Shown here: in pieces, positions 35,429 to 45,005 of the stretch | Numbering within the stretch: position 1 is the first letter of the stretch | Layout: every line of letters begins with the position of its first letter | Origin: CAVVKW01 sp963749035 | Lineage (GTDB): Bacteria; Verrucomicrobiota; Verrucomicrobiia; Chthoniobacterales; JAATET01 | Assembly: GCA_963749035.1 (NCBI GenBank) | Contig: CAVVKW010000005.1 | Location: 186,001 to 250,000 of the forward strand | Reading direction: 5' to 3' | DNA: 64,000 bases | Notes under the pieces: model-generated | Database searches by the model: none | What the model was told of the DNA's origin: nothing | What the model saw: only the letters and a program-made list of their open reading frames with translations | Made by a program: the position numbers and the translations under genes

Positions 35429-36598
35429 CTATTGCCAGAACAGAAACGCGGCGCGGGGGGTGCGGGCCTTTTCGGTGAAGCCGTTGGCGAGCAAGTGGAG
35501 TTCGATCTCGGGAAGATGCATGGCACCCCACGGGACGATCACGAGATTCGCTGAGTCCAACGCTTCGTCGATCTGTTCGAGGAGGTGGGCGTTGCGATTG
35601 GTGACGATGTCGCCGAGGAGTTTGTCCTGGGCATCGGGTCGGCGCAGCGGGGAGTCGGGGCCGCGGAGCTCCGAGAGGCTGGCGGGATTCGAGGGGTCGG
35701 CGAGGAACGCTCCGAGGGAGTTGAGGATGGCGATGGTCTCCGGGCTAAAGCTGCCGATGTCGACGTCCGCTCGTCGATACCGGACGCCGGAGCGTTCCGT
35801 TTCGTAGTCATCTTCGAAACCGGCGGGGTAACGCCCTGCCGGTGTGAGGCGCGCGCTTTCCTGGGGGATGGCGCCCAGTAGCTCGGCGAGCCCGGCGTAT
35901 GAGAAACCGTGTTCGAGAAGGTTGCCTTCATCGGTGACGCCTTCCGTCAGCACGATCGCGGGGCCACTGCCCGCGAAGGACTCCGCGACGGAATCGAAGA
36001 ACCCATTTCGTGCAATGTGGATCATCCCGACGAGGCGGACTTCTTTGTTGTCACGCGAAAAGCGGCGCTCTTCCAGATAGATTCCGTCGGGCCGTAGGCG
36101 GGCGTATCCAGAGGTGCTTTCGTTGATGCCGACGGCGAAGAGGTTCAGAGAAGCGATTCCCAACGCGGCCGGGATGAGGAGGATGGCCAGCGCGGCAAAG
36201 ATGGCGAAGCGTCTCCAGGCGAATCCGGGAATCCGGTGGGTCATCGGACGATCGAGGGTGAAGGCCAGGAGAACGCTGGCCAGCAGGGTCTGGGCAATGC
36301 CGACCCAGACGGTGCCGGCGGTGGGGTCTTCGATTCGGAACGGAAACGCGCCGCAGACGGTGACCCAGATCGAAAAGAAAATGGCCGGGAGTAAAATTCG
36401 CGCGACGAGGCGTCGAGTGAGGGCGAGTCCGCAGTAGAGGACCGCCGCTAGGAAGGCGGTCGGCCACGCGACGAAGGGGTGGATCGTCCCGAGGGTGGGG
36501 ACAACGCCGCTCCCGGCCGCGAGGAGCCCGTCGATGAGGAGAAGTGCGAGAAAAAGATGGGTGAGCCGTCGGGTGGGGGCGGGGGTGGAGTTGATCAT
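35429..36598 (-). CDS. Membrane protein with TraB/PrgY-like domain
   Basis: 389 residues. Five or six hydrophobic segments fill the first ~160 residues; the rest is soluble. That part has EVRLVGMIHIARNGFFDSV, AIVLTEGVTDEGNLL, YRRADVDIGSFSPETIAIL and LDSANLVIVPWGAMHLPEI, which match the Gly-x-x-His and acidic motifs of the TraB/PrgY/GumN group. Metalloprotease activity has been proposed for that fold. The ATG at 36598 is chosen because AAGGAG lies 8 bases upstream, a rare good Shine-Dalgarno here. It follows pilT closely. Confidence 0.7.
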   Translation of the reverse strand: MINSTPAPTRRLTHLFLALLLIDGLLAAGSGVVPTLGTIHPFVAWPTAFLAAVLYCGLALTRRLVARILLPAIFFSIWVTVCGAFPFRIEDPTAGTVWVGIAQTLLASVLLAFTLDRPMTHRIPGFAWRRFAIFAALAILLIPAALGIASLNLFAVGINESTSGYARLRPDGIYLEERRFSRDNKEVRLVGMIHIARNGFFDSVAESFAGSGPAIVLTEGVTDEGNLLEHGFSYAGLAELLGAIPQESARLTPAGRYPAGFEDDYETERSGVRYRRADVDIGSFSPETIAILNSLGAFLADPSNPASLSELRGPDSPLRRPDAQDKLLGDIVTNRNAHLLEQIDEALDSANLVIVPWGAMHLPEIELHLLANGFTEKARTPRAAFLFWQ

Positions 36599-36610
36599 GC
36601 GATCCACTCC

Positions 36611-37714
36611 TTATCCGAACAGGCCGCGTTTATTTTTGACGGGTTCGCGGGATATGCCTTCGATGCGCTCGCGGTCGCGGGCGAGCGCGAGGGCCTGTTC
36701 TTTGCTGATTTGACGACCTTGGTAGAGCTCGATGAGCGATTCGTCGATGGTGTGCATGCCTTCGCGGGCACCGATTTCAATCAAACCGACGAGTTGCTCG
36801 TAACGTCCGTCGCGGATGCAGGCGCGGACGGCGTTGTTGGTCACAAGAACTTCGGTGGCGAGGGCTCGGCCGGCGCCGGTCTCCTGCGGGAGCAGGCGTT
36901 GGGAGATGACCATCTTGAGGCAACCAGCGAGCTGGGAAACGATCTGCGGTTGTTGACCGGCGGGGAAGGCGTCGACGATGCGGTCGATGGCTTTCGGTGC
37001 GTCGATCGTGTGAAGGGTGGCGAGGACGAGGTGACCGGTCTCGGCGGCGGTGATGGCGGCGCGGATGGTTTCGAGATCGCGCATTTCGCCGACGAGGATG
37101 ACGTCGGGGTCCTGTCGCAGGACGTGCTTAAGGGCTTCGGCGAAGGACTTGGTGTCGTGGCCGACCTCGCGTTGTTTGATGACGCTGGAAGAATTGGCGA
37201 AGATGAATTCGATCGGGTCCTCGACGGTGATGATCATCGCGGCTCGGGATTCGCTGATCTGCTTGAGGATGGCGGCCTGGGTCGTGCTTTTACCGGACCC
37301 GGTGATGCCGGTGACGAGGATGAGGCCGGAGTCGAATTCGGTCGCGAGCTCGACGTTCGCGCGGTGTCCGAGTTCCTTGAGGGTGGGGATGGATTCCGGA
37401 ATGTGGCGGAAGGCCGCTTCGAGGGCGCCGCGGTTGTAGTGGGCGTTGCCGCGGAAGCGACCGACGCCGTCGATCGCGAGGGCGAAATCGAGTTCCCACT
37501 CGTCCTCGAGCCGGGCCCGCTGGGTCTCGGTCAGCACGCTGAGAATAATTTCGCGCGTGGTGTCAGGGCTGAGAACGGTCTCGTTCAGAGCGCCGAGCGA
37601 ACCGTCGACGCGGATGACGGGCGGCGTGTCCGCGACGATGTGGAGGTCGGACGCGCCGCGGGCGATCGCTTCGCGAAGAAGGTCGAGCAGATCGGGTTGG
37701 GTGGACGCTGGCAT
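36611..37714 (-). CDS. pilT: PilT-type twitching ATPase
   Basis: Hexameric retraction ATPase of type IV pili. ASDLHIVADTPPVIRVDG opens the N-terminal domain, followed by Walker A VTGITGSGKSTTQAAIL, Asp box IITVEDPIEFIF, Walker B VILVGEMRDLETIRAAITAA, His box LATLHTIDAPKAIDRIVDA, and AGCLKMVISQRLLP. 367 residues is normal. A second PilT paralogue starts 47 bases upstream in the same direction, so a pilT-pilU arrangement is likely. Confidence 0.93.
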   Translation of the reverse strand: MPASTQPDLLDLLREAIARGASDLHIVADTPPVIRVDGSLGALNETVLSPDTTREIILSVLTETQRARLEDEWELDFALAIDGVGRFRGNAHYNRGALEAAFRHIPESIPTLKELGHRANVELATEFDSGLILVTGITGSGKSTTQAAILKQISESRAAMIITVEDPIEFIFANSSSVIKQREVGHDTKSFAEALKHVLRQDPDVILVGEMRDLETIRAAITAAETGHLVLATLHTIDAPKAIDRIVDAFPAGQQPQIVSQLAGCLKMVISQRLLPQETGAGRALATEVLVTNNAVRACIRDGRYEQLVGLIEIGAREGMHTIDESLIELYQGRQISKEQALALARDRERIEGISREPVKNKRGLFG

Positions 37715-37760
37715 TTGGTTGGGCGAGGCGCTGGGAGACGGTGGCCCCGGCTACAATACG

Positions 37761-38822
37761 TTATCGGCGGCTGGTTTGGCTGGAAATCCCGCGGAGTGCC
37801 CGGGTGAGCTCGGCGGGATTATCGACGGCCTCGAGGGCGGTTTCTTCCGCGAGGATGTCGCCGCGGACGAGGTCCGCAAGGCAGGCGAGAAGGCTGCGGG
37901 CCGAAGAGGGCTCGGCGCGATCGACGTGATCGGAGAGATCCGAGAGACGACCTTCTTCGAGGTATTTACGGGTGGCGCCGACGTTGACGAAATACTCCGC
38001 GGCGAGAGTGAGTCCGCCGTTTTTCGTCGGCAGCAGAAGCTGGGAGATGGCGCCGACGAGCTGGGAGGCCAAGGATTTGGCGAGCATGGGTCGGTCGGCT
38101 TCGGGGAGGAGCTGGAGGAGACGCTCGGTGGCTTCGACGGTGCCGCGGCCGTGGACGGTGGCGAGGACGAGGCGACCGGTCTCGGCGGCTTGGAGGGCGG
38201 TGACGGCGGAGAGAGAGTCGCGGATCTCACCAATCATGAGGACGTCGGGAGATTGGCGGAGCGCCTGGCGGAGTCCGTCGGCGAAGGTGGCGACGTCGAT
38301 GCCAAGGTCGCGCTGGGTGACGATGGCGCGGTCGGGGAGAAGCAGGTATTCGACGGGATCCTCGATCGTGACGATGTGCCGGGGCTGAGATTCGTTGATG
38401 AATTGCAGGCAGGCGGCGAGCGTCGTGCTTTTGCCGGATGCGGTGGGGCCGGAGAGGAGGATGAGGCCGCTGGCGCGATGGAGCCATTGCTTAATGAGGT
38501 CGACGGGAAGATCAAGTGCGTCGAGGTCGGGGACGTGAGTCTTGATGTGTCGGAGGACGGCGGCACGCTGGCCGAGTTGGTGGAAAAGGTTGACGCGAAA
38601 ACGGTGACCGTCGCCGAGCAGCACGGACGCGTCGGCGTTTGGCTGATCGAGGTCGACGGCGCAGAGGGTCCAGAGCTGAGTGAGGAGTTCAGTCGCGATC
38701 GGGCCGTCGGTGATGCGGTGGAAGGCATTGTCGACGCGGACGGCAGCGGGCTGGCCAACGTGGAGAACGAGGTCGGAGGCCTCGGCTTCGACGGCGGCTT
38801 TGGCGAGTTCGTGGAGGTCCAT
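37761..38822 (-). CDS. Second PilT/PilU-like ATPase, variant His box
   Basis: 353 residues and the same architecture as its neighbour: ASDLVLHVGQPAAVRVD, Walker A SGPTASGKSTTLAACL, Asp box IVTIEDPVEYLL, Walker B VLMIGEIRDSLSAVTALQAA. The His box reads LATVHGRGTVEATERLLQL instead of the usual ATLHTxSAxxTxxRI. That loses the second conserved Thr and the Ala/Lys spacing, suggesting reduced or specialised activity, as in PilU. The ATG at 38822 gives MDLHELAKAAVEAE. Confidence 0.85.
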   Translation of the reverse strand: MDLHELAKAAVEAEASDLVLHVGQPAAVRVDNAFHRITDGPIATELLTQLWTLCAVDLDQPNADASVLLGDGHRFRVNLFHQLGQRAAVLRHIKTHVPDLDALDLPVDLIKQWLHRASGLILLSGPTASGKSTTLAACLQFINESQPRHIVTIEDPVEYLLLPDRAIVTQRDLGIDVATFADGLRQALRQSPDVLMIGEIRDSLSAVTALQAAETGRLVLATVHGRGTVEATERLLQLLPEADRPMLAKSLASQLVGAISQLLLPTKNGGLTLAAEYFVNVGATRKYLEEGRLSDLSDHVDRAEPSSARSLLACLADLVRGDILAEETALEAVDNPAELTRALRGISSQTSRR

Positions 38823-38950
38823 GGGGCGGGCGGTTGACTGTAGGCGAGGGGGCGGAAATCGTCGAGCGCGGTGGAGTGCTGAAGCGGATGGTGTGGCGGG
38901 GCTGGGTCTTTGCGCGGGATAATCGGGATAATGAAGCTCGCGGGCGGGGG

Positions 38951-40510
38951 TCAGCTCACCGTGTAGCGTTCCGCGAGCGTGGCGTAGGCGGCGATCTGGG
39001 CGGTTTGCCAAGCTTCGTCGCAGCCGAGTTCGCGGGCCATGAGTCGAGCGACTTCGGGGGCGGCCTCGACCGAGGCGCGGGCTCCGAGGAGCAGGGCGCG
39101 CGTCCGGCGGGCGAGAACGTCTTCGACGGTCCGGGCCATTTCGTGGCGGGCGGCCCAAACGACTTCGGCCTTCAGGTAAGGGAGGTTTGGGTGCAGGCGT
39201 TCGGCCAGGTCGGGGTCTTCGTCGGCAAGGGCACGCACCGCCTCCGCTTCGGCACCGTAAACGGCGAAGTCGGGATTTGAATTTGGCTGATCGGTCCAAC
39301 CGTGGATTTTCAGGGTCTCGGTCTCGCAGGTGCGACGTTCGAAGCCGGCCATGAGCTCGGCTTGATCAATGGCATCCTGAGCCATGCGGCGGTAGGTCGT
39401 CCACTTGCCGCCGGTAACGGTGAGGAGGCCGGAATTGGAAATGAGGATGGTGTGATCGCGCGAAAGGGCGGCGGTGCTCTTTTCGTCGCCGGTGCGGACG
39501 AGTGGGCGAAGGCCGGCGTAGGCACTGAGGACATCGGCTCGGGTCGGGTCTTTGGCAAGGTAGCGGGCGGCGCCTTCGAGGATGAAGTCGATCTCTTCGT
39601 CGAGGGGTTTGGGCTCAAGTTCGATTCGGTCGACTGCGCCGTCGGTGGTGCCGACGACGACATGATCGTGCCAGGGAACGGCGAACATCACGCGACCGTC
39701 GGGTGTTTGCGGAACCATGATGGCGCTGTCGCCGGGGAGGAATTCCTTGGGGAGAACGACGTGGGCGCCCTGGCTGGCGGTGATGACGGGGCGGGCGTCG
39801 GGCTCGTCCATCTGCCGGACGCGGTCGGAAAAAACCCCGGTCGCGTTAATGACGGCTTTGGCGTGAATGGGGAAGGTCTCGTTCGAATCAACGTCGCGGA
39901 CGATCGCTCCGGCGATGAGGTCGCCGTCTTTGATGAGCTCGGTCACGCGGAGGTAATTGGCGGCGAGTCCGCCTTGATCGAAGATGGTGCGGGCGAGGCT
40001 GATCGCGAGTCGCGAGTCGTCGAATTGCCCGTCGTAGTAGAGGACGCCGCGTTGGAGGCCTTCGGGTTCCAGCGTCGGGATCCGCTCGAGGGTCTCTTCG
40101 CGTGACAGGATGGCGGAGGGTTTGAGGCCGAGTTTACCGGCGAGGCGGTCGTAGATTTTCATCCCGATCCCGTAGAACGGACCTTCCCACCAACTGTAGA
40201 TGGGGACGATGAAGGGGAGGTGATGGACGAGGTGGGGAGCGTTTTGGCAGAGTAGTCCGCGCTCGTGCAGGGCTTCGAGGACGAGGGAGATGTTGCCTTG
40301 CTTCAGGTAGCGGACGCCGCCGTGGACAAGCTTGGTGCTGCGTGAGGAGGTGCCTTTGGAAAAGTCGGCCTGCTCGACGAGAACGGTGCGGTAGCCGCGG
40401 CTGGCGGCGTCGACGGCCACGCCGAGTCCGGTCGCTCCTCCGCCGATCACGAGAAAATCATAGGGCTCGGTAGCGGAGCGGAGTTCGTTCAGGACGGCGT
40501 CTCGATTCAT
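38951..40510 (-). CDS. glpD: Aerobic glycerol-3-phosphate dehydrogenase
   Basis: FAD-dependent membrane-associated oxidation of glycerol-3-P to dihydroxyacetone-P. FAD-binding LVIGGGATGLGVAVDAASRG, then SSRSTKLVHGGVRYL and GVLYYDGQFDDSRLAI. VTGGKWTTYRRMAQDA and the C-terminal all-alpha domain follow. 519 residues is typical. The ATG at 40510 gives MNRDAVLNELRSATEPYDFLVIG. A TAATCT element lies 9 bases before it. Confidence 0.94.
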   Translation of the reverse strand: MNRDAVLNELRSATEPYDFLVIGGGATGLGVAVDAASRGYRTVLVEQADFSKGTSSRSTKLVHGGVRYLKQGNISLVLEALHERGLLCQNAPHLVHHLPFIVPIYSWWEGPFYGIGMKIYDRLAGKLGLKPSAILSREETLERIPTLEPEGLQRGVLYYDGQFDDSRLAISLARTIFDQGGLAANYLRVTELIKDGDLIAGAIVRDVDSNETFPIHAKAVINATGVFSDRVRQMDEPDARPVITASQGAHVVLPKEFLPGDSAIMVPQTPDGRVMFAVPWHDHVVVGTTDGAVDRIELEPKPLDEEIDFILEGAARYLAKDPTRADVLSAYAGLRPLVRTGDEKSTAALSRDHTILISNSGLLTVTGGKWTTYRRMAQDAIDQAELMAGFERRTCETETLKIHGWTDQPNSNPDFAVYGAEAEAVRALADEDPDLAERLHPNLPYLKAEVVWAARHEMARTVEDVLARRTRALLLGARASVEAAPEVARLMARELGCDEAWQTAQIAAYATLAERYTVS

Positions 40511-40627
40511 GGAGGTTCCAGATTAGCGGGCTGCGTGACCGAGCGCAGAGAAAATTTCGCTCCGCCGAGGGCGGCTGGGCGTCAAGTTCGATTACGCCGG
40601 AGCCGAGGCGGGAATCCGCTGTGGGAA

Positions 40628-41239
40628 TCAGTCGCCGAGCTCGACGTTCCAGTAGGCGAAATCGACGAAGTGCTTCCAGCTCTCGTGTCGCGGGTGCGGG
40701 AAGGTGAGATTGACGAATGGGCGCCACTTCGGACGTTTTGGCTTTTGGAGGAGCTGCATCCCGGCTTCGTGCGGAAGGCGGTTGCCCTTGCGCGAGTTGC
40801 ATGGGATGCAGGAGCAGACGACGTTCTCCCACGTGGTCTGGCCTCCACGATCCCGCGGAAAAACGTGGTCGAGATTCAGATCACGGCGGTCGAAAATCTT
40901 GCGGCAATACTGACAGGTATTTTTGTCGCGCTCGAAGACGTTGTGGCGGGTGAACTTGACTTCTTTCTTCGGTAGCCGGTCGAAGAGGAGGAGCACGATG
41001 ACCTGGGGAACGCGGATGCTGGACGTGATGGTATTCACCATCTCGGCTTCGGGCTCGAGGTCGGAGAATTCTCTCCAACTGCCGAAGTCGTGAGTCTGAA
41101 AGTTGTTTCCCTCGTCGCTGTTGACGACCTGAGCTTGGCCCTGAAAAAGGAGCACGAGCGCGCGACGGACGGTGCAGGTATTGACCGCCTGCCAGAGGCG
41201 GTTGAGCACGAGAACGGGACGGTCCAGGATGGTTTCCAC
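40628..41239 (-). CDS. HNH endonuclease family protein
   Basis: 203 residues. The C-terminal HNH fold reads CQYCRKIFDRRDLNLDHVFP, RDRGGQTTWENVVCSC and CNSRKGNRLPHEAGM, with Cys-x-x-Cys pairs holding zinc around the catalytic His. The N-terminal half (VLVLNRLWQAVNTCTVRRAL, SSIRVPQVIVLL) is the conserved domain of a widespread chromosomal HNH group. That group is usually a single gene without mobile context. Start is GTG at 41239. Biological substrate unknown. Confidence 0.85.
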   Translation of the reverse strand: METILDRPVLVLNRLWQAVNTCTVRRALVLLFQGQAQVVNSDEGNNFQTHDFGSWREFSDLEPEAEMVNTITSSIRVPQVIVLLLFDRLPKKEVKFTRHNVFERDKNTCQYCRKIFDRRDLNLDHVFPRDRGGQTTWENVVCSCIPCNSRKGNRLPHEAGMQLLQKPKRPKWRPFVNLTFPHPRHESWKHFVDFAYWNVELGD

Positions 41240-41456
41240 GGGGTGTGACTCGGTGCGGAGTCCGTCGGGTTGTCGACGAATCCGAGTGGGATTTAATCGC
41301 GGATCGGAGTGCTGTCAAGATTGCGACCGGGCCGGTGACGGAATCGTTGCACGGGCGGGTCGGGGGTTGCGACGCATAAACGTTCGGCGGTGGTCGCCAA
41401 GCGTCTTCGGGCTGTGCAGAGGGATGCGCGTTGATTTCCGCTGGCTTGGTCTGATA

Positions 41457-43496
41457 ATGAAACCGATTCCCTCGATGACATTGCTCCGCCAATCTTTCCT
41501 GATGCTTAGAGCCACCGGCCTCGCCCTGGTCGCGTCGCTCACGTGCGTCCTCGCGGCAGAGGACCCGGCGTCGGCGTTTCTGGAGGCTTACCAGGCGTTC
41601 AAGGCCGGGGAGCGGCTCGAGCGGGAGGGGAACCTGAGCGAAGCACTGGCGAGATACCGATCCTGCGTCGAGCAGTGCGAGGAGATTCAGAAGACCGCAC
41701 CGGATTATCAACCGGTCGTGATCGAGTTTCGAACGAGCAAGGCCCGCCAGAAAATTTTGGCGGTGGAGGAACTGGCGGCGCAGGAAGGAGACGACGCGGT
41801 GGGGGAGGAGGATTTTGGGTTGGAGGGACCGCTGCCGACCTTTGATCCGGAGCCGCTCGAGCCGACGATCGCACCGAGACCGCGATTGCCGCGAATCGAC
41901 CGGCCGTCGTCATCTCAGGCCATTGAGCCGCCTTCTCAGCCGAACTTTTCGACTTACCGGATCCCTCAGCCGGGTAGCGGGGCTGCCAAGTCGCCATCGT
42001 CGACTGCGGTTGCGCCGCCGACGGATCTTTATCCGGGGCGGTCGGGAGCGGGGGTCGATCCCGCTCCGTCGGTTGGCGGGGGCGCGGTGAGGGCGATGGA
42101 AGAGGAAATTCGGGCACTGCGACTTTCGCTCAAGCAGGAGGAATTCCGTTCCGAAGAACTGTCGCGAAAGCTGCTGGAGAGCCAGGCGCAGGGGCAGATG
42201 GCACTGCACGAACTGGACCGGACAAAGGTCAACGTTGTGGAATTGAAGTCGCAACTCGCGATGTCGCGGCAGGCTCGGGGCGATCTCGAGGCGACCAACG
42301 AGCGTCTGGCGGCAGAAAAGGGGCGTGATGCGAGCCGAATCGCGAAGTTGCAGGCGGATTTGGTGGCGGCGCGGGCAGATCTGGAAGTTGCGGAGGATTA
42401 CAATGGTGAGCTGTTTGCCAAGCTGGAGTCGGCGGCGAGCTACATCGAATCTTCGGAGGCGATCCGCGAACAATTGTCCAGCGATCGGACCACCCTCGCG
42501 GCGAAATTGAAGGAAGGCGTGGGTGAGGAGACGGTCCGGATCGAGGCGGAAAATGCGAAGCTACGGAAGGAGCGCGATACTGCCGTCGCCGAGGCTGAAC
42601 GCGCGGCGGATCTGACGACGGAAAACGCGGAACTGGTGACGAAGTTGACTGCGGCGGAAGAGCGGGTCGAGAAGCTGGCGGCGCTTGATCCTGAGAGAGA
42701 ACGGATGATCGCTGATCTGCGCGGCGAGTTGGAATCTGTGCAGCTGACGATCGCAGATCTGCAGACGGAGCGGACGGAGGGACAGGCGCAAATCGCTGAG
42801 CTACAAACGCAACTCGAAGATACCGCCAAAGCCGCGGCCTCGGCGACGGGGGCGATCGCCAAGGAGAATGAACTTCTCAAGGACATCGTCACCCGGCAGA
42901 TCCGGGACCAGGCCAAGCGGCAGCAGGCCCGGCAGCTGGTCCAGGAGGAGATGGAGAAGCTCGAAGTGCGGTCGTCTTCCGTGATCGAGCAATTGACCGC
43001 TTTGGCCGACGCGGAGACCGAACTTTCCGACCAGGAGAAGCGACTGGTAAGCGGACCGGAGGATGCTGCTGAGGAACAGCGGCAAGCCCAAGTCGGGTCC
43101 GTGCGGGGGCCTGACTTCTCGATGGTCGTCGAAAAAGACGTTTCGGACGATACGCAGCAAGCCGAGCCAGGAGAAGTGGTCGCGGAGACAGCTCAACCCG
43201 AGAATGACCTTCCGGAGAGCTTGGTGCCGCGGGCCGGTGAAGCGTTTGCTCGAATGAATGACGGCAACTTCCTGGGTGCGGCCGAGATTTATCGAGAGAT
43301 CTTCGAGGCGGCCCCAAACAGTTATTTCGCGGCGGTGAGTCTTGGTGTCGCGGAACTCGGACTCGGCGAACTCGATAGCTCGGTGGCGGCGTTCCGTCGG
43401 GCACTGGAGTTGCGTCCCGACGACCCCTACGCTGAAGCGAAGCTCAAGGATGCCGAGCTGAAGTCGGGCGATCCGGAAGCGGCCAGTCGGCGGTGA
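41457..43496 (+). CDS. Secreted coiled-coil protein with C-terminal TPRs
   Basis: 679 residues. A signal peptide (LRATGLALVASLTCVLAAE) leads into a helical domain, then a Pro/Ser-rich linker (about residues 125-205). A long Glu/Lys/Ala coiled coil spans ~210-515 (EEIRALRLSLKQEEFRSEEL, LRGELESVQLTIADLQ). A TPR-like end from ~575 (FARMNDGNFLGAAEIYREIF, GVAELGLGELDSSVAAFRRAL) follows. GATAAT at 41453-41458, 16 bases after TTGATT, overlaps the ATG at 41457, so the true start may be the ATG at 41475 or 41502. Probably a periplasmic scaffold; no specific function recognised. Confidence 0.75.
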   Translation: MKPIPSMTLLRQSFLMLRATGLALVASLTCVLAAEDPASAFLEAYQAFKAGERLEREGNLSEALARYRSCVEQCEEIQKTAPDYQPVVIEFRTSKARQKILAVEELAAQEGDDAVGEEDFGLEGPLPTFDPEPLEPTIAPRPRLPRIDRPSSSQAIEPPSQPNFSTYRIPQPGSGAAKSPSSTAVAPPTDLYPGRSGAGVDPAPSVGGGAVRAMEEEIRALRLSLKQEEFRSEELSRKLLESQAQGQMALHELDRTKVNVVELKSQLAMSRQARGDLEATNERLAAEKGRDASRIAKLQADLVAARADLEVAEDYNGELFAKLESAASYIESSEAIREQLSSDRTTLAAKLKEGVGEETVRIEAENAKLRKERDTAVAEAERAADLTTENAELVTKLTAAEERVEKLAALDPERERMIADLRGELESVQLTIADLQTERTEGQAQIAELQTQLEDTAKAAASATGAIAKENELLKDIVTRQIRDQAKRQQARQLVQEEMEKLEVRSSSVIEQLTALADAETELSDQEKRLVSGPEDAAEEQRQAQVGSVRGPDFSMVVEKDVSDDTQQAEPGEVVAETAQPENDLPESLVPRAGEAFARMNDGNFLGAAEIYREIFEAAPNSYFAAVSLGVAELGLGELDSSVAAFRRALELRPDDPYAEAKLKDAELKSGDPEAASRR

Positions 43497-43520
43497 TGCT
43501 CGACCGGTTAGGTGACCAAG

Positions 43521-45005
43521 TCAGCGACCCGGATTAGGCTGCGCACCCTGACGGCGGCTCTTGGGTGTCGCAGGGTCGCCGGGGGACAGCCAGAGTTTCC
43601 AGCCGAGTGCGATCCACAGGAGAAAGTAAAACTGGAGGGACGCAATCTGCATCGGAAAGTCGACGAGAGAGTGAAGCGCAGTCAGCGTAATTGCGATTAG
43701 TCCAGCAATCGCCAGCAGAGGTGCGCGCGCATCGGGGATTGCTTCCCAAAACAACCGTGCATGGACGGACAAGGAGTATGCATAATCTTGGCGTTGATCG
43801 AGCCGGGACGGCGCGGTGAAAAAGCTCTGCCGCGCCAGCGCGAAAATCGGAAACGCGAAGACGAGCGCCCAGGTGATAGTGCCGAGGTAGCCCCATTCGA
43901 TCACGGTTTGAAGGTAGTCTTGGTGAGCGACCCAAAACGGCGTCCTTGCCATCGTTGGGTCGTCTCCGACGTAGTCCCAATAAACTTGCTTGTAATTGCC
44001 GGGGCCGAATCCCATCCATCCTGATTCAGGCAGCATGGTGAGAAAGTAACTGTAAGCAATGCGCCGAGGATCTTTGTCGACGTCTCGGTTGAGCAGTCGT
44101 TCCCACCGATCCGTGGGTAGCGCGGCAGCAAGGGATACCGCTATGACAATAACCGGTATTACGACGAGGATCGCGGTTCGATAAGAGAAACGAACGCGGC
44201 GGCGATCCCAATGTTTCAGCGTATGGAACGAAAGCAGACTTACGAAAAGCAGGAGACCAACAATTCCAAGTATGTTCCCAGCCTTCGAAACGTTCAGGAA
44301 GACCGCAGAAAACGCGATCAGTGCGCAAGACAGCCAGAACGTCCATCCCTTTGCGCGGTGGCATTTGATTGAGTATGTGGCCAAGCCGACCAGAAGTGGC
44401 CAGCTGAGATTAAGGTAGGAGGCTGCATTTCCCCAGTAACGGAAGGTCGCAAAAGTCAGGACCCGTCGCGGATCCAAGGAGCTACGAAGCAGAAAGGGCT
44501 CGCCGAATGTTCTTTGGAGGAAGAAAAAGACGACCATTCCAGTCGCAGTCGCTCCCCACGTGATCAGGAGTGCCCGTGTCCAGCGAACGTCCGAGAAAAG
44601 GTCGATAGCAAGGGCGGTGGCGCCGAGCAGTGCCGTAGCTCGGACCATTGCGGGAAAGGCCAGGTCACTGTAATTCGCGCCATAAATTGTGACCGAGTCC
44701 CACCAGAGCGGGTAGTTCTCCAAATTGTCGATTAGCCAGACATCAAGCCACCCCAGAGCAGCCGAGGTCCAGCCGAAGAGAAGGATCAAGATCCCCAAGA
44801 TCCACGCGAGCACTGGTATGGCTGGAAATCGCCGGCGTAGGATGTGACCCAGGAACCACGCGATGAAAGACGCGCCTATCCAATAGTTGAAAAATTCGAT
44901 CGTGGAGTCGCGGGTCAAACCGTAGGCAACCGAAGCCATGACGACCGCCAGTAGGAGGCCGGTCCGCCCGGCCGTAATCAACCCCAACCCCAGTCGCGCA
45001 AACAT
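43521..45005 (-). CDS. O-antigen ligase/polymerase family membrane protein
   Basis: Polytopic membrane protein with about 12 hydrophobic segments. The large periplasmic loop near residues 310-400 shows RIAYSYFLTMLPESGWMGFG, PGNYKQVYWDYV and WVAHQDYLQTVIEWG. That His-containing loop is the Wzy_C/O-antigen-ligase signature for polymerising or ligating glycan repeats from undecaprenyl carriers. The ATG at 45005 (MFARLGLGLITAGRTG, 494 residues) follows TTTATC by five bases. A start at 45188 would overlap the divergent gene's leader. This gene opens the polysaccharide region. Confidence 0.8.
   Translation of the reverse strand: MFARLGLGLITAGRTGLLLAVVMASVAYGLTRDSTIEFFNYWIGASFIAWFLGHILRRRFPAIPVLAWILGILILLFGWTSAALGWLDVWLIDNLENYPLWWDSVTIYGANYSDLAFPAMVRATALLGATALAIDLFSDVRWTRALLITWGATATGMVVFFFLQRTFGEPFLLRSSLDPRRVLTFATFRYWGNAASYLNLSWPLLVGLATYSIKCHRAKGWTFWLSCALIAFSAVFLNVSKAGNILGIVGLLLFVSLLSFHTLKHWDRRRVRFSYRTAILVVIPVIVIAVSLAAALPTDRWERLLNRDVDKDPRRIAYSYFLTMLPESGWMGFGPGNYKQVYWDYVGDDPTMARTPFWVAHQDYLQTVIEWGYLGTITWALVFAFPIFALARQSFFTAPSRLDQRQDYAYSLSVHARLFWEAIPDARAPLLAIAGLIAITLTALHSLVDFPMQIASLQFYFLLWIALGWKLWLSPGDPATPKSRRQGAQPNPGR

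Noticed and set aside
36479..38837. Long open frames antisense to the two pilT genes
   Set aside because: They mirror the GC-rich codons of real genes with clear motifs, and their translations are low-complexity Gly/Asp/Glu/Val.
41457..41474. Certain choice of the ATG at 41457 for the coiled-coil protein
   Set aside because: A TTGATT-N16-GATAAT promoter overlaps this codon, so 41475 or 41502 may be the real start; kept only as the longest reading.
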